Counted from the stretch's first letter, positions 9,707-18,832 are shown. The stretch: 64,000 nucleotides of DNA from Allobosea sp. Leaf344 (GCF_001426225.1 NZ_LMRT01000013.1:438577-502576), one strand, 5' to 3'. Numbers and translations: made by a program. Notes: generated by a model not told the origin, from the letters alone.

Positions 9707-10351
9707 TCAGGTCTTCTTGCGGAAGGCGTCGAGGCTGACGACCTGGGCCCCGGCCTCCTCGCCGGCCTCGCTCGCCTCCTTGCCCGTCTCCTTGGCCGCC
9801 GCATCCGGCCTGGCCGATTTCGCGGCATCGCCCTTGGCCTCGGCCGCCTTGCCCTTGACCGCCGGCAGCCCGGCCGGAGCCGCCTTGGTGGGCAAGGCGA
9901 TGGGCGCCGCGGGGGCGAGATTGGGCTCGGACCCGGCACCGCGCAGGGCCTTGCCGCTCGGGGCGGGCTCGCTCGCAGGCGCCTCCTGCGGCACCTCCTG
10001 CGTCTCGAATTTCAGCCCGAACTGCACCGAGGGATCGAAGAAGGTCGTCAGCGCGTCGAAGGGCACGAGCAGCCGTTCCGGCACGCCGGAAAACGACAGG
10101 CCGACCTCGAAGGCGTGTTCGCTGACGTTCAGATCCCAGAACTGGTGCTGGAGCACGATGGTCATCTCTTCCGGGTGCTTGTCGCGCAGACGCTGCGACA
10201 GGCGCACGCCGGGCGCGCCGGTGCGGAAGGTGACGTAGAAATGATGTTCGCCGGGAAGCCCGTCGCGCCCGGCCTCGGTCAGGATCTTGCGCACGACACC
10301 CTTCAGTGCATCCTGCACCATGAGATCGTAGCGAAGAATGTCCTTGGCCAT
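9707..10351 (-). CDS. sspB: Stringent starvation protein B (SspB), alphaproteobacterial type; ClpXP adaptor
   Basis: Adaptor that binds the ssrA tag of rescued proteins and hands them to ClpXP. 214 residues: the folded substrate-binding domain is about residues 1-115 ([20 protein letters not shown] through [12 protein letters not shown]), then a long Ala/Glu/Pro linker, then the ClpX-docking tail [10 protein letters not shown] at the extreme C-terminus, as in Caulobacter SspB-alpha. The gene lies directly downstream of ssrA on the same strand, so tag and tag receptor are encoded together, with the ssrA terminator between them. Confidence 0.93.
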   Translation of the reverse strand: MAKDILRYDLMVQDALKGVVRKILTEAGRDGLPGEHHFYVTFRTGAPGVRLSQRLRDKHPEEMTIVLQHQFWDLNVSEHAFEVGLSFSGVPERLLVPFDALTTFFDPSVQFGLKFETQEVPQEAPASEPAPSGKALRGAGSEPNLAPAAPIALPTKAAPAGLPAVKGKAAEAKGDAAKSARPDAAAKETGKEASEAGEEAGAQVVSLDAFRKKT

Positions 10352-10406
10352 CTGGTCGTCGATCCGCTTCCGTGGGCAGCTCCGGCGGAAACAGCCGGCA
10401 GGCCTG

Positions 10407-10441
10407 AAAAAAAGTGGAGGCTTCTGTTGCCAGGCGCCTCC
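10407..10441 (-). terminator. Rho-independent terminator of ssrA
   Basis: On the minus strand GGAGGC pairs with GCCTCC across a 14-base loop and is followed by a seven-T run (A-run at 10407-10413 on the plus strand). It ends the tmRNA precursor before sspB. Confidence 0.8.
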
Positions 10442-10761
10442 GGGCCCCGCCTTACATCGCTAAACGCAAGGACTTAGGTTTGGGTACCAGCACCGCTCAC
10501 GCGGCGACAGCAACCCGAGCATTGTTGTCGTTGGCAACTATGCGTTAGGCCCGATAACGGCGGTACCATGCCGGGCAAAAGAACAACCTTTACACCCTCG
10601 TCGATCCTATTTCGCCCCCGCCGCAGCCCTGCCGCCCGAGGATGGCAAGGCGACCTGCCGCTCGCGCAACAGGGCTGTGGTGGAGGCGCCGGGTACCGCC
10701 CCCGGGTCCGAAAGGCTTATTACGAAGTCCGTTTATCGCCATAGCCGGTCTTGCGAACGGC
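10442..10761 (-). ncRNA. ssrA: tmRNA (ssrA), circularly permuted two-piece alphaproteobacterial type
   Basis: Rescues stalled ribosomes by acting as tRNA-Ala and as a short mRNA. Gene order is permuted. The acceptor piece comes first, with 3' end CGCCTCC-A-CCA (CCA at 10680-10678). A spacer of about 58 bases (10677-10620) follows, then the coding piece starting GGGGGCG at 10619. These two ends pair as a 7-bp acceptor stem with the G3-U70 wobble that marks alanine tRNAs. The reading frame at 10535-10497 encodes the tag ANDNNARVAVAA and a TGA stop. A TATATT box at 10773-10768 suggests transcription starts near 10761; the outer ends are approximate. Confidence 0.92.
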
Positions 10762-10951
10762 AAGTCCAATATAGGGGGTCGATGGCGGCGGGGGAAGGGA
10801 TATGAGCCGACACCGCGCGAATTTCGCCGAAGGCCGGTTTTCGGCGGCACTATCGCCGCGATCGCCCGTGCGAGTTGTGGATGCGCATGCCTTTGCTGAC
10901 GCGCCGTGACGCGGGACGGGCTAATGTCGCCGCGCTCCAACGGGAATCGCC

Positions 10952-11761
10952 ATGCGCCAGTATCACGACCTCCTGACACGCGTGCTGACCGAGGGCGTCC
11001 GCAAGGACGATCGCACCGGGACGGGCACGCTCGCCGTGTTCGGGCACCAGATGCGCTTCGATCTCGCCCAGGGCTTTCCGCTGGTCACCACCAAGAAGCT
11101 GCATCTGAAATCGATCATCCACGAGCTGATCTGGTTCCTGCGCGGCGACACCAATATCCGCTATCTCAAGGAGCACGGCGTCACCATCTGGGACGAATGG
11201 GCCGATGCGGAGGGGGAGCTCGGTCCCGTCTATGGCCGGCAATGGCGCTCCTGGCCGGCGCCGGACGGGCAGAGCCTCGACCAGATCGCCTGGCTGGTGA
11301 ACGAGATCCGCCGCAATCCGGATTCGCGCCGGCTGATCGTCTCGGCCTGGAACCCGGCGGATATCCCGAAGATGGCGCTGGCGCCCTGCCATTGCCTGTT
11401 CCAGTTCTTCGTCGAGCCGGCCGGGGCGGGGCCGGCGAAACTCTCCTGCCAGCTCTATCAGCGCTCGGCCGACGTGTTTCTCGGGGTTCCCTTCAACATC
11501 GCGAGCTATGCGCTGCTGACCCATATGGTCGCGCAGGTGACCGGGCTGGCGGTGGGCGATTTCGTGCACAGCCTCGGCGACACGCATCTCTATGTGAACC
11601 ATCTCGACCAGGCCCGGCTGCAGCTGGAACGCGAGCCGCGGGCGCTGCCGAGGCTGGTGCTCGACCCGAAGGTGACGCGGCTGGAGGATTTCCGCTTCGA
11701 GGACATCAGGATCGAGGGGTATGATCCCCACCCCGCCATCAAGGCGCCGATCGCCGTCTGA
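10952..11761 (+). CDS. thyA: Thymidylate synthase
   Basis: Makes dTMP from dUMP with methylenetetrahydrofolate, producing dihydrofolate. 269 residues, close to the 264 of E. coli ThyA. The catalytic Cys146 is in [10 protein letters not shown], the phosphate-binding Arg motif in [12 protein letters not shown], and [20 protein letters not shown] is the family signature. The C-terminus APIAV is the conserved closing tail. It heads a cluster with an acetyltransferase and folA; the dihydrofolate it releases is recycled by FolA. It is divergent from ssrA. Confidence 0.97.
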   Translation: MRQYHDLLTRVLTEGVRKDDRTGTGTLAVFGHQMRFDLAQGFPLVTTKKLHLKSIIHELIWFLRGDTNIRYLKEHGVTIWDEWADAEGELGPVYGRQWRSWPAPDGQSLDQIAWLVNEIRRNPDSRRLIVSAWNPADIPKMALAPCHCLFQFFVEPAGAGPAKLSCQLYQRSADVFLGVPFNIASYALLTHMVAQVTGLAVGDFVHSLGDTHLYVNHLDQARLQLEREPRALPRLVLDPKVTRLEDFRFEDIRIEGYDPHPAIKAPIAV

Positions 11762-11807
11762 TGCCGCCGCGCCGGCGCCCGTCCCCAGCCATTCCGGAAC
11801 CCGTCCG

Positions 11808-12296
11808 ATGTCCCTCACCATCCGTTCCGCCCGCCCCGGCGAGGCCGGTCTCGTCCTCGGCTTCATCAGGGCGCTGGCGAAGTACGAAAAGCTGCTCGAC
11901 GAGGTGGTGGCGAGCGAGGCCGATCTCGAGGCGGCGCTGTTCGGCGAGCATCCGCGCGCCTTCTGCGACCTCGCCTTCTGGGAGGGCGAGCCGGTCGGCT
12001 TCGCCGTCTGGTACTATACCTATTCCACTTTTTCCGGCCGCCACGGGATCTGGCTGGAGGATCTCTATGTGCAGCCCGAGCAGCGCGGGCGCGGCATCGG
12101 CAAGGCGCTGATGGCGGGGCTGGCGAAGCGCTGCGTCGAGGAGGGCCTGCCGCGCCTGGCCTGGTGGGTGCTGAACTGGAACGAGCCGTCGCGGGTGTTC
12201 TACCGCGCCATCGGCGCGAAGGCCCAGGACGAATGGACCGTGAAGCGGCTGGAGGGCGAGGCCCTGCGCGCGCTGGGGCAGGGGGCACGGCCGTGA
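11808..12296 (+). CDS. GNAT family N-acetyltransferase
   Basis: 162-residue GCN5-related acetyltransferase. The acetyl-CoA loop is QPEQRGRGIGKALM (Q/R-x-x-G-x-G/A) preceded by the strand LEDLYV, and WWVLNWNEPSRVFYRAIGAK is the usual C-terminal part. It resembles the diamine/spermidine-type GNATs (IRSARPGEAGLVLGFIRALA, SGRHGIWLEDLYV), but the substrate is not established. The start is the ATG at 11808. It overlaps folA by GTGA, so it is probably co-transcribed in a thyA-GNAT-folA operon. Confidence 0.82.
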   Translation: MSLTIRSARPGEAGLVLGFIRALAKYEKLLDEVVASEADLEAALFGEHPRAFCDLAFWEGEPVGFAVWYYTYSTFSGRHGIWLEDLYVQPEQRGRGIGKALMAGLAKRCVEEGLPRLAWWVLNWNEPSRVFYRAIGAKAQDEWTVKRLEGEALRALGQGARP

Positions 12297-12805
12297 CGGT
12301 GCCGGTCGTCATCGTCGCGGCCATCGCCGATAACGGGGTGATCGGCGACGACAACCGCCTGATCTGGCGGCTGAAGAGCGATCTCCGCCATTTCAGGAGC
12401 CTGACGCTCGGCCGCCCGGTGGTCATGGGCCGCAAGACCTTCCTGTCGATCGGAAAACCGCTGCCGGGGCGTGAGACCATCGTCCTGACCCGGGATGCAG
12501 GCTTCGCGGCCGATGGCGTGCATGTGGCGCATGGCGTCGAGGAGGCGATGGCGCTGGGGCAGCGCCTGGCCGCTGCGATGCAGGCCGATTCCGTCGTGGT
12601 CGCGGGGGGCGCCGATGTCTGGTCGCAGACCCTGCCGCTGGCCGACCGGCTCGAGCTGACCTACGTACACGCATCGCCCCCGGGAGACGCGCTGTTTCCG
12701 GACTGGCCGCGCGTCGCCTATGAGCGGAGCGGCTGGGAGGATCACCCCGCCGGGCCGGAGGACGAACACCCCTTCAGCTTCGCGACCTTTCGCCGCCGCT
12801 CCTAG
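12293..12805 (+). CDS. folA: Dihydrofolate reductase
   Basis: NADPH-dependent reduction of dihydrofolate to tetrahydrofolate. 170 residues. Features: IVAAIADNGVIGDDNRLIWR (substrate-binding N-terminus, with Arg in place of the more common Pro in the LPW segment), GRPVVMGRKTFLSIGKPLPG (the NADPH loop) and VVAGGADVW. The start GTG at 12293 overlaps the acetyltransferase stop by 4 bases; GTG 12299 is possible. Its place downstream of thyA is a common alphaproteobacterial pairing. Confidence 0.93.
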   Translation: MTVPVVIVAAIADNGVIGDDNRLIWRLKSDLRHFRSLTLGRPVVMGRKTFLSIGKPLPGRETIVLTRDAGFAADGVHVAHGVEEAMALGQRLAAAMQADSVVVAGGADVWSQTLPLADRLELTYVHASPPGDALFPDWPRVAYERSGWEDHPAGPEDEHPFSFATFRRRS

Positions 12806-12856
12806 GGTCGCCGTCGCGCAGGTTGCGCCGTTGACGAATCCATGGCCCATGCCCAA

Positions 12857-12887
12857 GTCAGCGCCACAGCCCCTTGAGGGCGCTGAC
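12857..12887. repeat. Perfect 9-bp inverted repeat between folA and hflK
   Basis: GTCAGCGCC and GGCGCTGAC are separated by 13 bases. There is no T-tract, so it is either a weak transcript-end hairpin for folA or an operator for hflK. Confidence 0.5.
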
Positions 12888-12946
12888 AAACCGCGCGGCT
12901 TCGCTTAAGGCTCAGCCGGTCAAGAACGGAAGGGAACGGCACAGGC

Positions 12947-14119
12947 ATGCCTTGGAGCAACCAGAGCGGCGGTGGTGGCGGGGGGGGACCCTGGGGCCAG
13001 CGCGGAGGAAGCGGCGGCAACGGTGGCGGTCCCTGGGGGGGCGGTTCTGGTGGTGGCGGCGGTGGCGGAGGAACACCTCCCGATCTCGAGGAGATGCTGC
13101 GTCGCGGCCAGGACAGGCTGAAGAACCTGGTACCGGGCGGCAATATCGGCGGGCGCGGCATCGTGCTCGGCCTGCTGGCGCTGATCCTGCTGTGGCTGGC
13201 GACCGGCGTGTATTTCGTCCGGCCGAACGAGGTCGGCCTCAACGTCGTCTTCGGGAAATTCGTCGGCAAGACCGGCGAAGGCGCCAATTGGAACTGGCCC
13301 TATCCGATCGGCAACGTGATCAAGCCGCAGGTGACGAATGTCGTCACCACGGAGATCGGCTTCCGCACGGTCGAGGCGGTGCGCACCTCGCGCCAGTCGG
13401 ACGTTCTGGAAGAAAGCCTGATGCTGACCGGCGACGAGAACATCGTCGATGTCGACGTCATCGTGCAGTGGCAGATCGATCCGGTGCTGCCGGAGAATTA
13501 TGTCTTCAACATCCAGGATCCGCCGGGCACGGTGAAGGCCGTCGGCGAGAGCGCGATGCGCGAGATCATCGGCCGCCGCAACATCCAGCCGGTGCTGACC
13601 ACCGATCGCAGCGCGATCGAGTCCGAAGTGCGCCAGCTGATGCAGACCACGCTCGACAGCTACAAGGCCGGCGTGCAGATCCGCCTCGTGCAGCTGCAGA
13701 AGGTCGACCCGCCGCAGCAGGTCATCGACGCATTCCGCGACGTCCAGGCCGCGCGTGCCGACCAGGAGCGCCTGCGCAACGAGGCCGAGACCTATGCCAA
13801 CCGCGTCGTGCCGGAAGCGCGCGGCCGCTCGGCCCAGCTGGTCCAGGCTGCGGAAGCCTTCAAGGACCAGACGGTCGCCGAAGCGCTCGGCCAGGCCAGC
13901 CGCTTCAACGCGGTCTATGAGCAGTACAAGAACGCGCCGGGCGTCACCCGCGAGCGTCTCTTCATCGAAACCATGGAGCGGGTCATGGGCGGCACCGACA
14001 AGGTGATCCTCGACCAGCGCAATGGGGGACAGGGCGTGGTGCCGTATCTGCCGCTGAACGAGCTTCAGCAGCCCAGGCGCCCGGCCCAGCCCGGCCAGCA
14101 GCAGGGAGCGACCCGATGA
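12947..14119 (+). CDS. hflK: HflK, SPFH-domain regulator of FtsH
   Basis: Inner-membrane SPFH/prohibitin protein that with HflC forms a cage around the FtsH protease. 390 residues: a Gly-rich cytoplasmic N-terminus (about residues 6-44), one membrane helix (GIVLGLLALILLWLATGVYF, about 67-86), then the SPFH domain with PNEVGLNVVFGKFVGKTGEG and a helical region to about 360, and a Pro/Gln-rich tail. The next gene, hflC, overlaps by 4 bases (ATGA), as expected for a 1:1 complex. Confidence 0.95.
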   Translation: MPWSNQSGGGGGGGPWGQRGGSGGNGGGPWGGGSGGGGGGGGTPPDLEEMLRRGQDRLKNLVPGGNIGGRGIVLGLLALILLWLATGVYFVRPNEVGLNVVFGKFVGKTGEGANWNWPYPIGNVIKPQVTNVVTTEIGFRTVEAVRTSRQSDVLEESLMLTGDENIVDVDVIVQWQIDPVLPENYVFNIQDPPGTVKAVGESAMREIIGRRNIQPVLTTDRSAIESEVRQLMQTTLDSYKAGVQIRLVQLQKVDPPQQVIDAFRDVQAARADQERLRNEAETYANRVVPEARGRSAQLVQAAEAFKDQTVAEALGQASRFNAVYEQYKNAPGVTRERLFIETMERVMGGTDKVILDQRNGGQGVVPYLPLNELQQPRRPAQPGQQQGATR

Positions 14120-15072
14120 ACAATCCCGTCGTTCGGCTGAGCCTTCTCGTCATCCTCGGCCTGGTCGCCGTGCTGCTCTATGCCGGCACCTTCGTGGTGT
14201 CGCAGACCCAATCGGCCATCGTGCTGCAATTCGGCCGCGTCCGCACGGTCGCGACCACGCCGGGGCTCTATTTCAAGCTGCCGGCCCCGTTCGAGACGGT
14301 CTCCTTCCTGGACAACCGGATCCTCGATCTGGATCTTCCGGCGCAGGAAATCATCGCCTCAGACCAGAAGCGGCTCGTGGTGGACGCGTTCACGCGCTAC
14401 CGCATCTCCGATCCGCTGCGCTTCTACCAGGCGGTGAACTCGATCCCGCGCGCCAATTCGCAGCTCGCCTCGATCGTCAACGGCAATGTCCGCAGCGTGC
14501 TGGCCGAGGCGAGCTTCACCTCGATGGTCAGGATCGACCGGTCGCGGCTGATGAACCGCATCCGCGACGAGGTGAACCGCGAGGCGGCGCGCTTCGGCAT
14601 GACGGTGGTCGATGTCCGGCTGCGGCGCGTCGATCTGCCGGCGGCCAACTCGCAGGCGGTGTTCCAGCGCATGCAGACCGAGCGGCAGCGCGAGGCGGCC
14701 GAGGCCCGCGCGCTCGGTGCCCAGCAGGCGCAGGAAATCCGGGCGCGTGCCGACAGGGACTCGACGATCATCGTCGCCGAGGCGACGCGGCGCTCCGACG
14801 AGATCCGCGGCGAGGGCGAAGGCGAGCGCAACCGCGTCTTCGCCGAGGCCTTCGGCAAGGATCCGGAGTTCTTCGCCTTCTATCGCTCGATGCAGGCCTA
14901 TGAGGCGAGCCTGAAGGCCGGGGACACCCGCATGGTGCTGACGCCGGACATGCCGTTCTTCCGCTTCTTCAGGGGCGGGGAATCGGCGGGGGCGGCAGCG
15001 GCCGCGAACCCCTCGACGCAAACGCCCGCAACGCCCGCGCCGGCCGCTCCGGCGGCGCCGGCGCGGCCCTGA
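14116..15072 (+). CDS. hflC: HflC, partner of HflK
   Basis: Second subunit of the HflKC complex that modulates FtsH. 318 residues: an N-terminal membrane helix (LSLLVILGLVAVLLYAGTFVV, a signal anchor), the SPFH domain with QTQSAIVLQFGRVR, LDNRILDLDLPAQEI and the region near residues 150-190 (NREAARFGMTVVDVRLRRVD), then an Ala/Glu/Arg helix (RQREAAEARALGAQQAQEI) and a Pro/Ala-rich tail of about 25 residues after FFRFFRGG. Overlaps hflK. Confidence 0.95.
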   Translation: MNNPVVRLSLLVILGLVAVLLYAGTFVVSQTQSAIVLQFGRVRTVATTPGLYFKLPAPFETVSFLDNRILDLDLPAQEIIASDQKRLVVDAFTRYRISDPLRFYQAVNSIPRANSQLASIVNGNVRSVLAEASFTSMVRIDRSRLMNRIRDEVNREAARFGMTVVDVRLRRVDLPAANSQAVFQRMQTERQREAAEARALGAQQAQEIRARADRDSTIIVAEATRRSDEIRGEGEGERNRVFAEAFGKDPEFFAFYRSMQAYEASLKAGDTRMVLTPDMPFFRFFRGGESAGAAAAANPSTQTPATPAPAAPAAPARP

Positions 15073-15090
15073 TGCCCGGCCGGTCGCCGC

Positions 15091-15276
15091 ATGCTTGATT
15101 TCGTCGCGGCGATCGGACTGGTCTTCGCCATCGAGGGCATCCTCTTCGCGGCGGCGCCCAATCTGGCCAAGGAGGCGCTTCGCAGCGCCTCCGAAACACC
15201 CGCGGACGTGATGCGCCTCATCGGGCTCGGCTCGGCCGTGCTCGGCGTCTTGCTGGTCTGGCTGGTGCGGGGCTGA
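15091..15276 (+). CDS. DUF2065 small membrane protein
   Basis: 61 residues with two membrane helices (FVAAIGLVFAIEGILFAAAP and LIGLGSAVLGVLLVWLVRG), matching DUF2065 proteins that regularly follow hflC in proteobacteria (YjeT type). It lies 18 bases after hflC and before degP, so it is probably in the hflKC operon. Molecular role unknown. Confidence 0.8.
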   Translation: MLDFVAAIGLVFAIEGILFAAAPNLAKEALRSASETPADVMRLIGLGSAVLGVLLVWLVRG

Positions 15277-15406
15277 GCGCCCGCCCGAAGGGAACATGAC
15301 GCGATCGTGCGTCGCCCTTCCGCCGCATTTTGCGGTTCAAGCTGTTCACTTGTCCCATGAGCCGACATAATTCTGCCTGGGCCAGTTTTTCTCGACGAGG
15401 ACACAG

Positions 15407-16933
15407 ATGGCAGTTCACTCCTTCAAGGCTACCCGCACTGCGCTGCTCGCCGGCGCCGCCTGCGCTGCCGTGGTCGCGTTCCCCGCGCTCGCACCGGCAC
15501 AGACCCCTGCGCCGCTGGTCCAGCAGGGCCACGCCTCCCTCGCCGATCTGGTCGAGCGGGTCATGCCGGCCGTCGTCAACATCGCCGCCGTGACCACGGC
15601 CGAGACCCGCGGGCGGACCCTGCCGCAGTTGCCGCAGCTCGGGCCCGACACGCCTTTCGGCGACCTCTTCGAGGAGTTCTTCAACCGTCGCGGCCAGGGC
15701 CAGCCGGGGCAGGGCCAGGGTCAGGGCCCGGGGCAGCCGCCGCAGCAGCGCCGCTCGCAATCGGCCGGCTCGGGCTTCGTCATCGACGCCTCCGGCATCG
15801 TGGTGACCAATAATCACGTCATCGGCGACGCCAACGAGATCACGGTGATCTTCAACAGCGGCCTGCGGCTCAAGGCCGAGGTGATCGGCAAGGACGCCAA
15901 GGTCGATCTCGCCGTGCTGCGTGTGAAGCACGACAAGCCGCTGCCCTTCGTCAGGTTCGGCAATTCCGACGCGATGCGCATCGGCGATCCGGTGATGGCG
16001 ATCGGCAACCCTTTCGGCCTCGGCGGCTCGGTCTCGTCCGGCATCGTCTCGGCCCGCAACCGCGACATCAGCCAGGGTCCCTACGACACCTATATCCAGA
16101 CCGACGCGGCCATCAACAAGGGCAATTCCGGCGGCCCGCTGTTCAACATGGGCGGCGAAGTCATCGGCATCAACACCGCGATCCTCTCGCCGACCGGCGG
16201 CTCGGTCGGCATCGGCTTCGCGGTGCCCTCGTCGCTCGCGACCAACATCATCGAGCAGCTGCGCGAGTTTGGCGAGACCCGCCGCGGCTGGCTCGGCGTG
16301 CGCATCCAGAGCGTCGACGACGCGACGGCGGAGGCGCTCGGCCTCGGCACGGCACGCGGCGCGCTGATCGCCGGCGTCGACGACAAGGGTCCCGCCAAGC
16401 CGGCAGGGCTCGAGATTGGCGATGTCGTGACCAAGTTCGACGGCAAGGACGTCAAGGATTCCCGCGACCTGCCGCGGATCGTCGCCGCGACCCCGGTCGG
16501 CAAGGACGTGCCGGTCACCGTGGTCCGCAAGGGCAAGGAGATGATCAAGACGGTGAAGCTCGGCCGTCTCGAGGATGGCGAGAAGGTCGTCGCGGCCTCG
16601 CAGAAGACGCCGACCGAGCCGGCGAAGCCGAGTGTGACCACGGCGCTGGGCCTCGAATTCTCGCCGCAGACCGAGGAGCTGAAGAAGCGCTACTCGATCA
16701 AGGAAGGCACCAAGGGCGTCGTCATCACCAAGGTCGAGCCCAACTCCAACGCCGCCGACAAGCGGATCTCGGTCGGGGAGCTCGTGGTCGAGATCGGCCA
16801 GGAGCCGGTCAACACCCCCGAAGAGGTCACCAGGCGCCTCGATGCGCTGAAGAAGGAAGGCAAGAAGTCGGTCCTGCTGCTCGTGTCCAACGCGCAGGGC
16901 GAGGTCCGCTTCGTGGCGGTCTCCACGAACTGA
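15407..16933 (+). CDS. degP: Do/DegP family periplasmic serine protease
   Basis: Protease/chaperone of the HtrA family, 508 residues. A signal peptide of about 32 residues ends PALAPAQ. The catalytic triad is His137 (TNNHVIG), Asp167 (KVDLAVL) and Ser241 (INKGNSGGPLF). Two PDZ domains follow (about 285-380, RRGWLGVRIQSVDD onward; about 410-505). A Gly/Gln-rich insertion (GQGQPGQGQGQGPGQPPQQ, about 96-114) precedes the protease core, in the place of the Q-linker. A sequence TTCACT-17-TAATTC at 15345-15373 could be its own promoter. DegP clears misfolded envelope proteins, which suits its place behind hflKC. Confidence 0.93.
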   Translation: MAVHSFKATRTALLAGAACAAVVAFPALAPAQTPAPLVQQGHASLADLVERVMPAVVNIAAVTTAETRGRTLPQLPQLGPDTPFGDLFEEFFNRRGQGQPGQGQGQGPGQPPQQRRSQSAGSGFVIDASGIVVTNNHVIGDANEITVIFNSGLRLKAEVIGKDAKVDLAVLRVKHDKPLPFVRFGNSDAMRIGDPVMAIGNPFGLGGSVSSGIVSARNRDISQGPYDTYIQTDAAINKGNSGGPLFNMGGEVIGINTAILSPTGGSVGIGFAVPSSLATNIIEQLREFGETRRGWLGVRIQSVDDATAEALGLGTARGALIAGVDDKGPAKPAGLEIGDVVTKFDGKDVKDSRDLPRIVAATPVGKDVPVTVVRKGKEMIKTVKLGRLEDGEKVVAASQKTPTEPAKPSVTTALGLEFSPQTEELKKRYSIKEGTKGVVITKVEPNSNAADKRISVGELVVEIGQEPVNTPEEVTRRLDALKKEGKKSVLLLVSNAQGEVRFVAVSTN

Positions 16934-16960
16934 GACGGCTGCCCGGACGGGCAGAAACGA

Positions 16961-16987
16961 GGGCGGCCCGCAGGGGCCGCCCTTTTT
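16961..16987 (+). terminator. Rho-independent terminator of degP
   Basis: GGGCGGCCC pairs fully with GGGCCGCCC over a GCAG tetraloop, followed by TTTTT. It lies between degP and the convergent serB. Confidence 0.92.
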
Positions 16988-17017
16988 CGTGGCGCGGGCC
17001 GCGCGGCGGCTGGGGGA

Positions 17018-17899
17018 TCAGCGCAGGATCTCGTCGCCGCGATAGCCTTGCGCATAGAGCAGCGCGGTGAGGTCGGCATGGTCGAGCCGGGCATGGGCCG
17101 CCGCCGCGACCGCAGGCTTGGCGCGGAAGGCGACGCCGAGCCCGGCCTCAGCCAGCATGGCGAGATCATTGGCGCCGTCGCCGACCGCCAGCGTCTGCTC
17201 GGGCGAAAGCCCCAGCCTGCCACGCAGCTCCAGCAGCGCGTCGAGCTTGGCCTGCCGCCCGAGAACCGGTTCCGCGACCTCGCCGGTCAGGATGCCGTTC
17301 TGCGCCAGCAGCGTGTTGGAGCGGTGCTCGTCGAAGCCGATCATGCCGGCGAGCGGCCCGGTGAAGACGGTGAAGCCGCCCGAAACCAGCGCCGTATAGC
17401 CGCCATTCGCGCGCATGGTGCGCACCAGGGCGGCGCCGCCCGGGGTCAGGGTGATGCGCTCGGCGATGATCTCGTCGACCACGCCGAGGCTGACCCCCTT
17501 CAGCAGCGAAACGCGCTCGCGCAGGGCCGGCTCGAAGGCGATCTCGCCGCGCATCGCCCGCTCGGTGATCTCGGACACCATCTCCTTCAGCCCGACGAAG
17601 GCCGCGAGCTCGTCGATGCATTCCTGGCCGATCATGGTGGAATCCATGTCGGCGAGGAACAGGCTCTTGCGCCGGCCGGCAGCCGGCTGGACCAGAATGT
17701 CGATCCTCGCCTCGCCGAGACCGGCGCGGATATCCGCTTCGAGCTTGCGTGGATCGGCCGCTTCCGCGAAGAGATCGACCGCGACCGCGCCGTCCAGCCG
17801 CTCCGTCCGGGCGAGAGGCAGGGCTGCGGCGAGGCCGGACAGCAGGCGCTCGTCGATCAGGGCTTCGCCATGGGCGGAAACGAGCGTGGCGACATACAT
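17018..17899 (-). CDS. serB: Phosphoserine phosphatase
   Basis: Last step of serine synthesis: hydrolysis of O-phospho-L-serine. 293 residues. HAD motif I is LADMDSTMIGQECIDELAAF (nucleophile Asp in DMDST), motif II is TALVSGGFTVF, and motif IV is AVGDGANDLAMLAEAGLGVA. The first 75 residues form an ACT-like N-terminal domain. The start is the ATG at 17897-17899 (MYVATLVSAHG). It is divergent from miaA with only 18 bases between the two start codons. Confidence 0.95.
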   Translation of the reverse strand: MYVATLVSAHGEALIDERLLSGLAAALPLARTERLDGAVAVDLFAEAADPRKLEADIRAGLGEARIDILVQPAAGRRKSLFLADMDSTMIGQECIDELAAFVGLKEMVSEITERAMRGEIAFEPALRERVSLLKGVSLGVVDEIIAERITLTPGGAALVRTMRANGGYTALVSGGFTVFTGPLAGMIGFDEHRSNTLLAQNGILTGEVAEPVLGRQAKLDALLELRGRLGLSPEQTLAVGDGANDLAMLAEAGLGVAFRAKPAVAAAAHARLDHADLTALLYAQGYRGDEILR

Positions 17900-17917
17900 G
17901 GGGAGCACCGGGACAGC

Positions 17918-18832
17918 ATGACGATCAGGGCGGTGCTCATCGCAGGTCCCACCGCCAGCGGCAAGTCGGCGCTGGCGATGGCGCTGGCGAGGCGCTTCGG
18001 CGGCACCGTGATCAACGCCGACTCCATGCAGGTCTACCGCGATCTCCGCGTTTTGTCGGCGCGCCCGAGCGCGGCGGAGGAGGCGAGCGTGCCGCACCGG
18101 CTCTACGGCCATGTCGACGGCGCCGAGAATTATTCCGCCATGCGCTATGCCGCCGAGATCGGGCCGCTGCTCGGCGAGCTCGCGCAGAGCGCGTCGCTGC
18201 CGGTGCTGGTCGGCGGCAGCGGGCTCTATTTCAAGGCGCTGACCGAGGGGCTCTCCGACATGCCGCCGGTGCCGGAGGCGCTGCGCGCTGAGTTCCGCGA
18301 GCGCGTCGCGGGACTGGAGACGCAGGCGCTGCATGAGGAGCTTTCGCAGCGCGATCCGGAAATGGCGGCGCGGCTGCGCACGAGCGACCGGCTGCGGATC
18401 ATGCGCGCGCTCGAGATCGTGCTGGCGACGGGGCGCTCGCTGGCCTCCTTCCAGGGAGCGCGGCGGCCGGGTCCGCTCTCCGGCCTGCCGCTGCTCAGGC
18501 TGTTCGTGATGCCGGAGCGGGAGGCCTTGCGCGCGCGCATCGACCAGCGCTTCGAGGCGATGATGGCCGGGGGCGCGCTGGAGGAGGTGGCGGCGCTGCG
18601 GGCGCGCCGGCTCGATCCGCTGCTGCCGGTGATGCGCGCCCATGGCGTGCCCGGCCTGATCGCCCATCTCGACGGTGACTGCAGCCTGAAGGAGGCGGTG
18701 GCGCGCGGCCAGGCCGATACCCGTGCCTATGCGAAGCGGCAGGTGACCTGGTTCCGGCACCAGATGCAGGGTTGGGAGGCGGTCGCGCCGGAGGATGCGC
18801 TTGCGCTGGCCCTGGCGCGGCTCGGCGGCTGA
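17918..18832 (+). CDS. miaA: tRNA dimethylallyltransferase
   Basis: Transfers dimethylallyl to A37 of tRNAs reading UNN codons. 304 residues. Features: P-loop LIAGPTASGKSALA, catalytic region NADSMQVYRDLRVLSARPS, VGGSGLYFKALTEGL, and TRAYAKRQVTWFR near the C-terminus, all diagnostic of MiaA. The start ATG at 17918 was chosen because the P-loop must lie near the N-terminus. The stop at 18830-18832 abuts the stop of the convergent GGDEF gene. Confidence 0.96.
   Translation: MTIRAVLIAGPTASGKSALAMALARRFGGTVINADSMQVYRDLRVLSARPSAAEEASVPHRLYGHVDGAENYSAMRYAAEIGPLLGELAQSASLPVLVGGSGLYFKALTEGLSDMPPVPEALRAEFRERVAGLETQALHEELSQRDPEMAARLRTSDRLRIMRALEIVLATGRSLASFQGARRPGPLSGLPLLRLFVMPEREALRARIDQRFEAMMAGGALEEVAALRARRLDPLLPVMRAHGVPGLIAHLDGDCSLKEAVARGQADTRAYAKRQVTWFRHQMQGWEAVAPEDALALALARLGG

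Noticed and set aside
7858..9738. Long plus-strand frame opposite fumC
   Set aside because: Antisense to a clear fumarate hydratase, composition unlike a protein.
12960..13080. Simple-sequence element before hflK
   Set aside because: It codes for the normal Gly-rich N-terminus of HflK.
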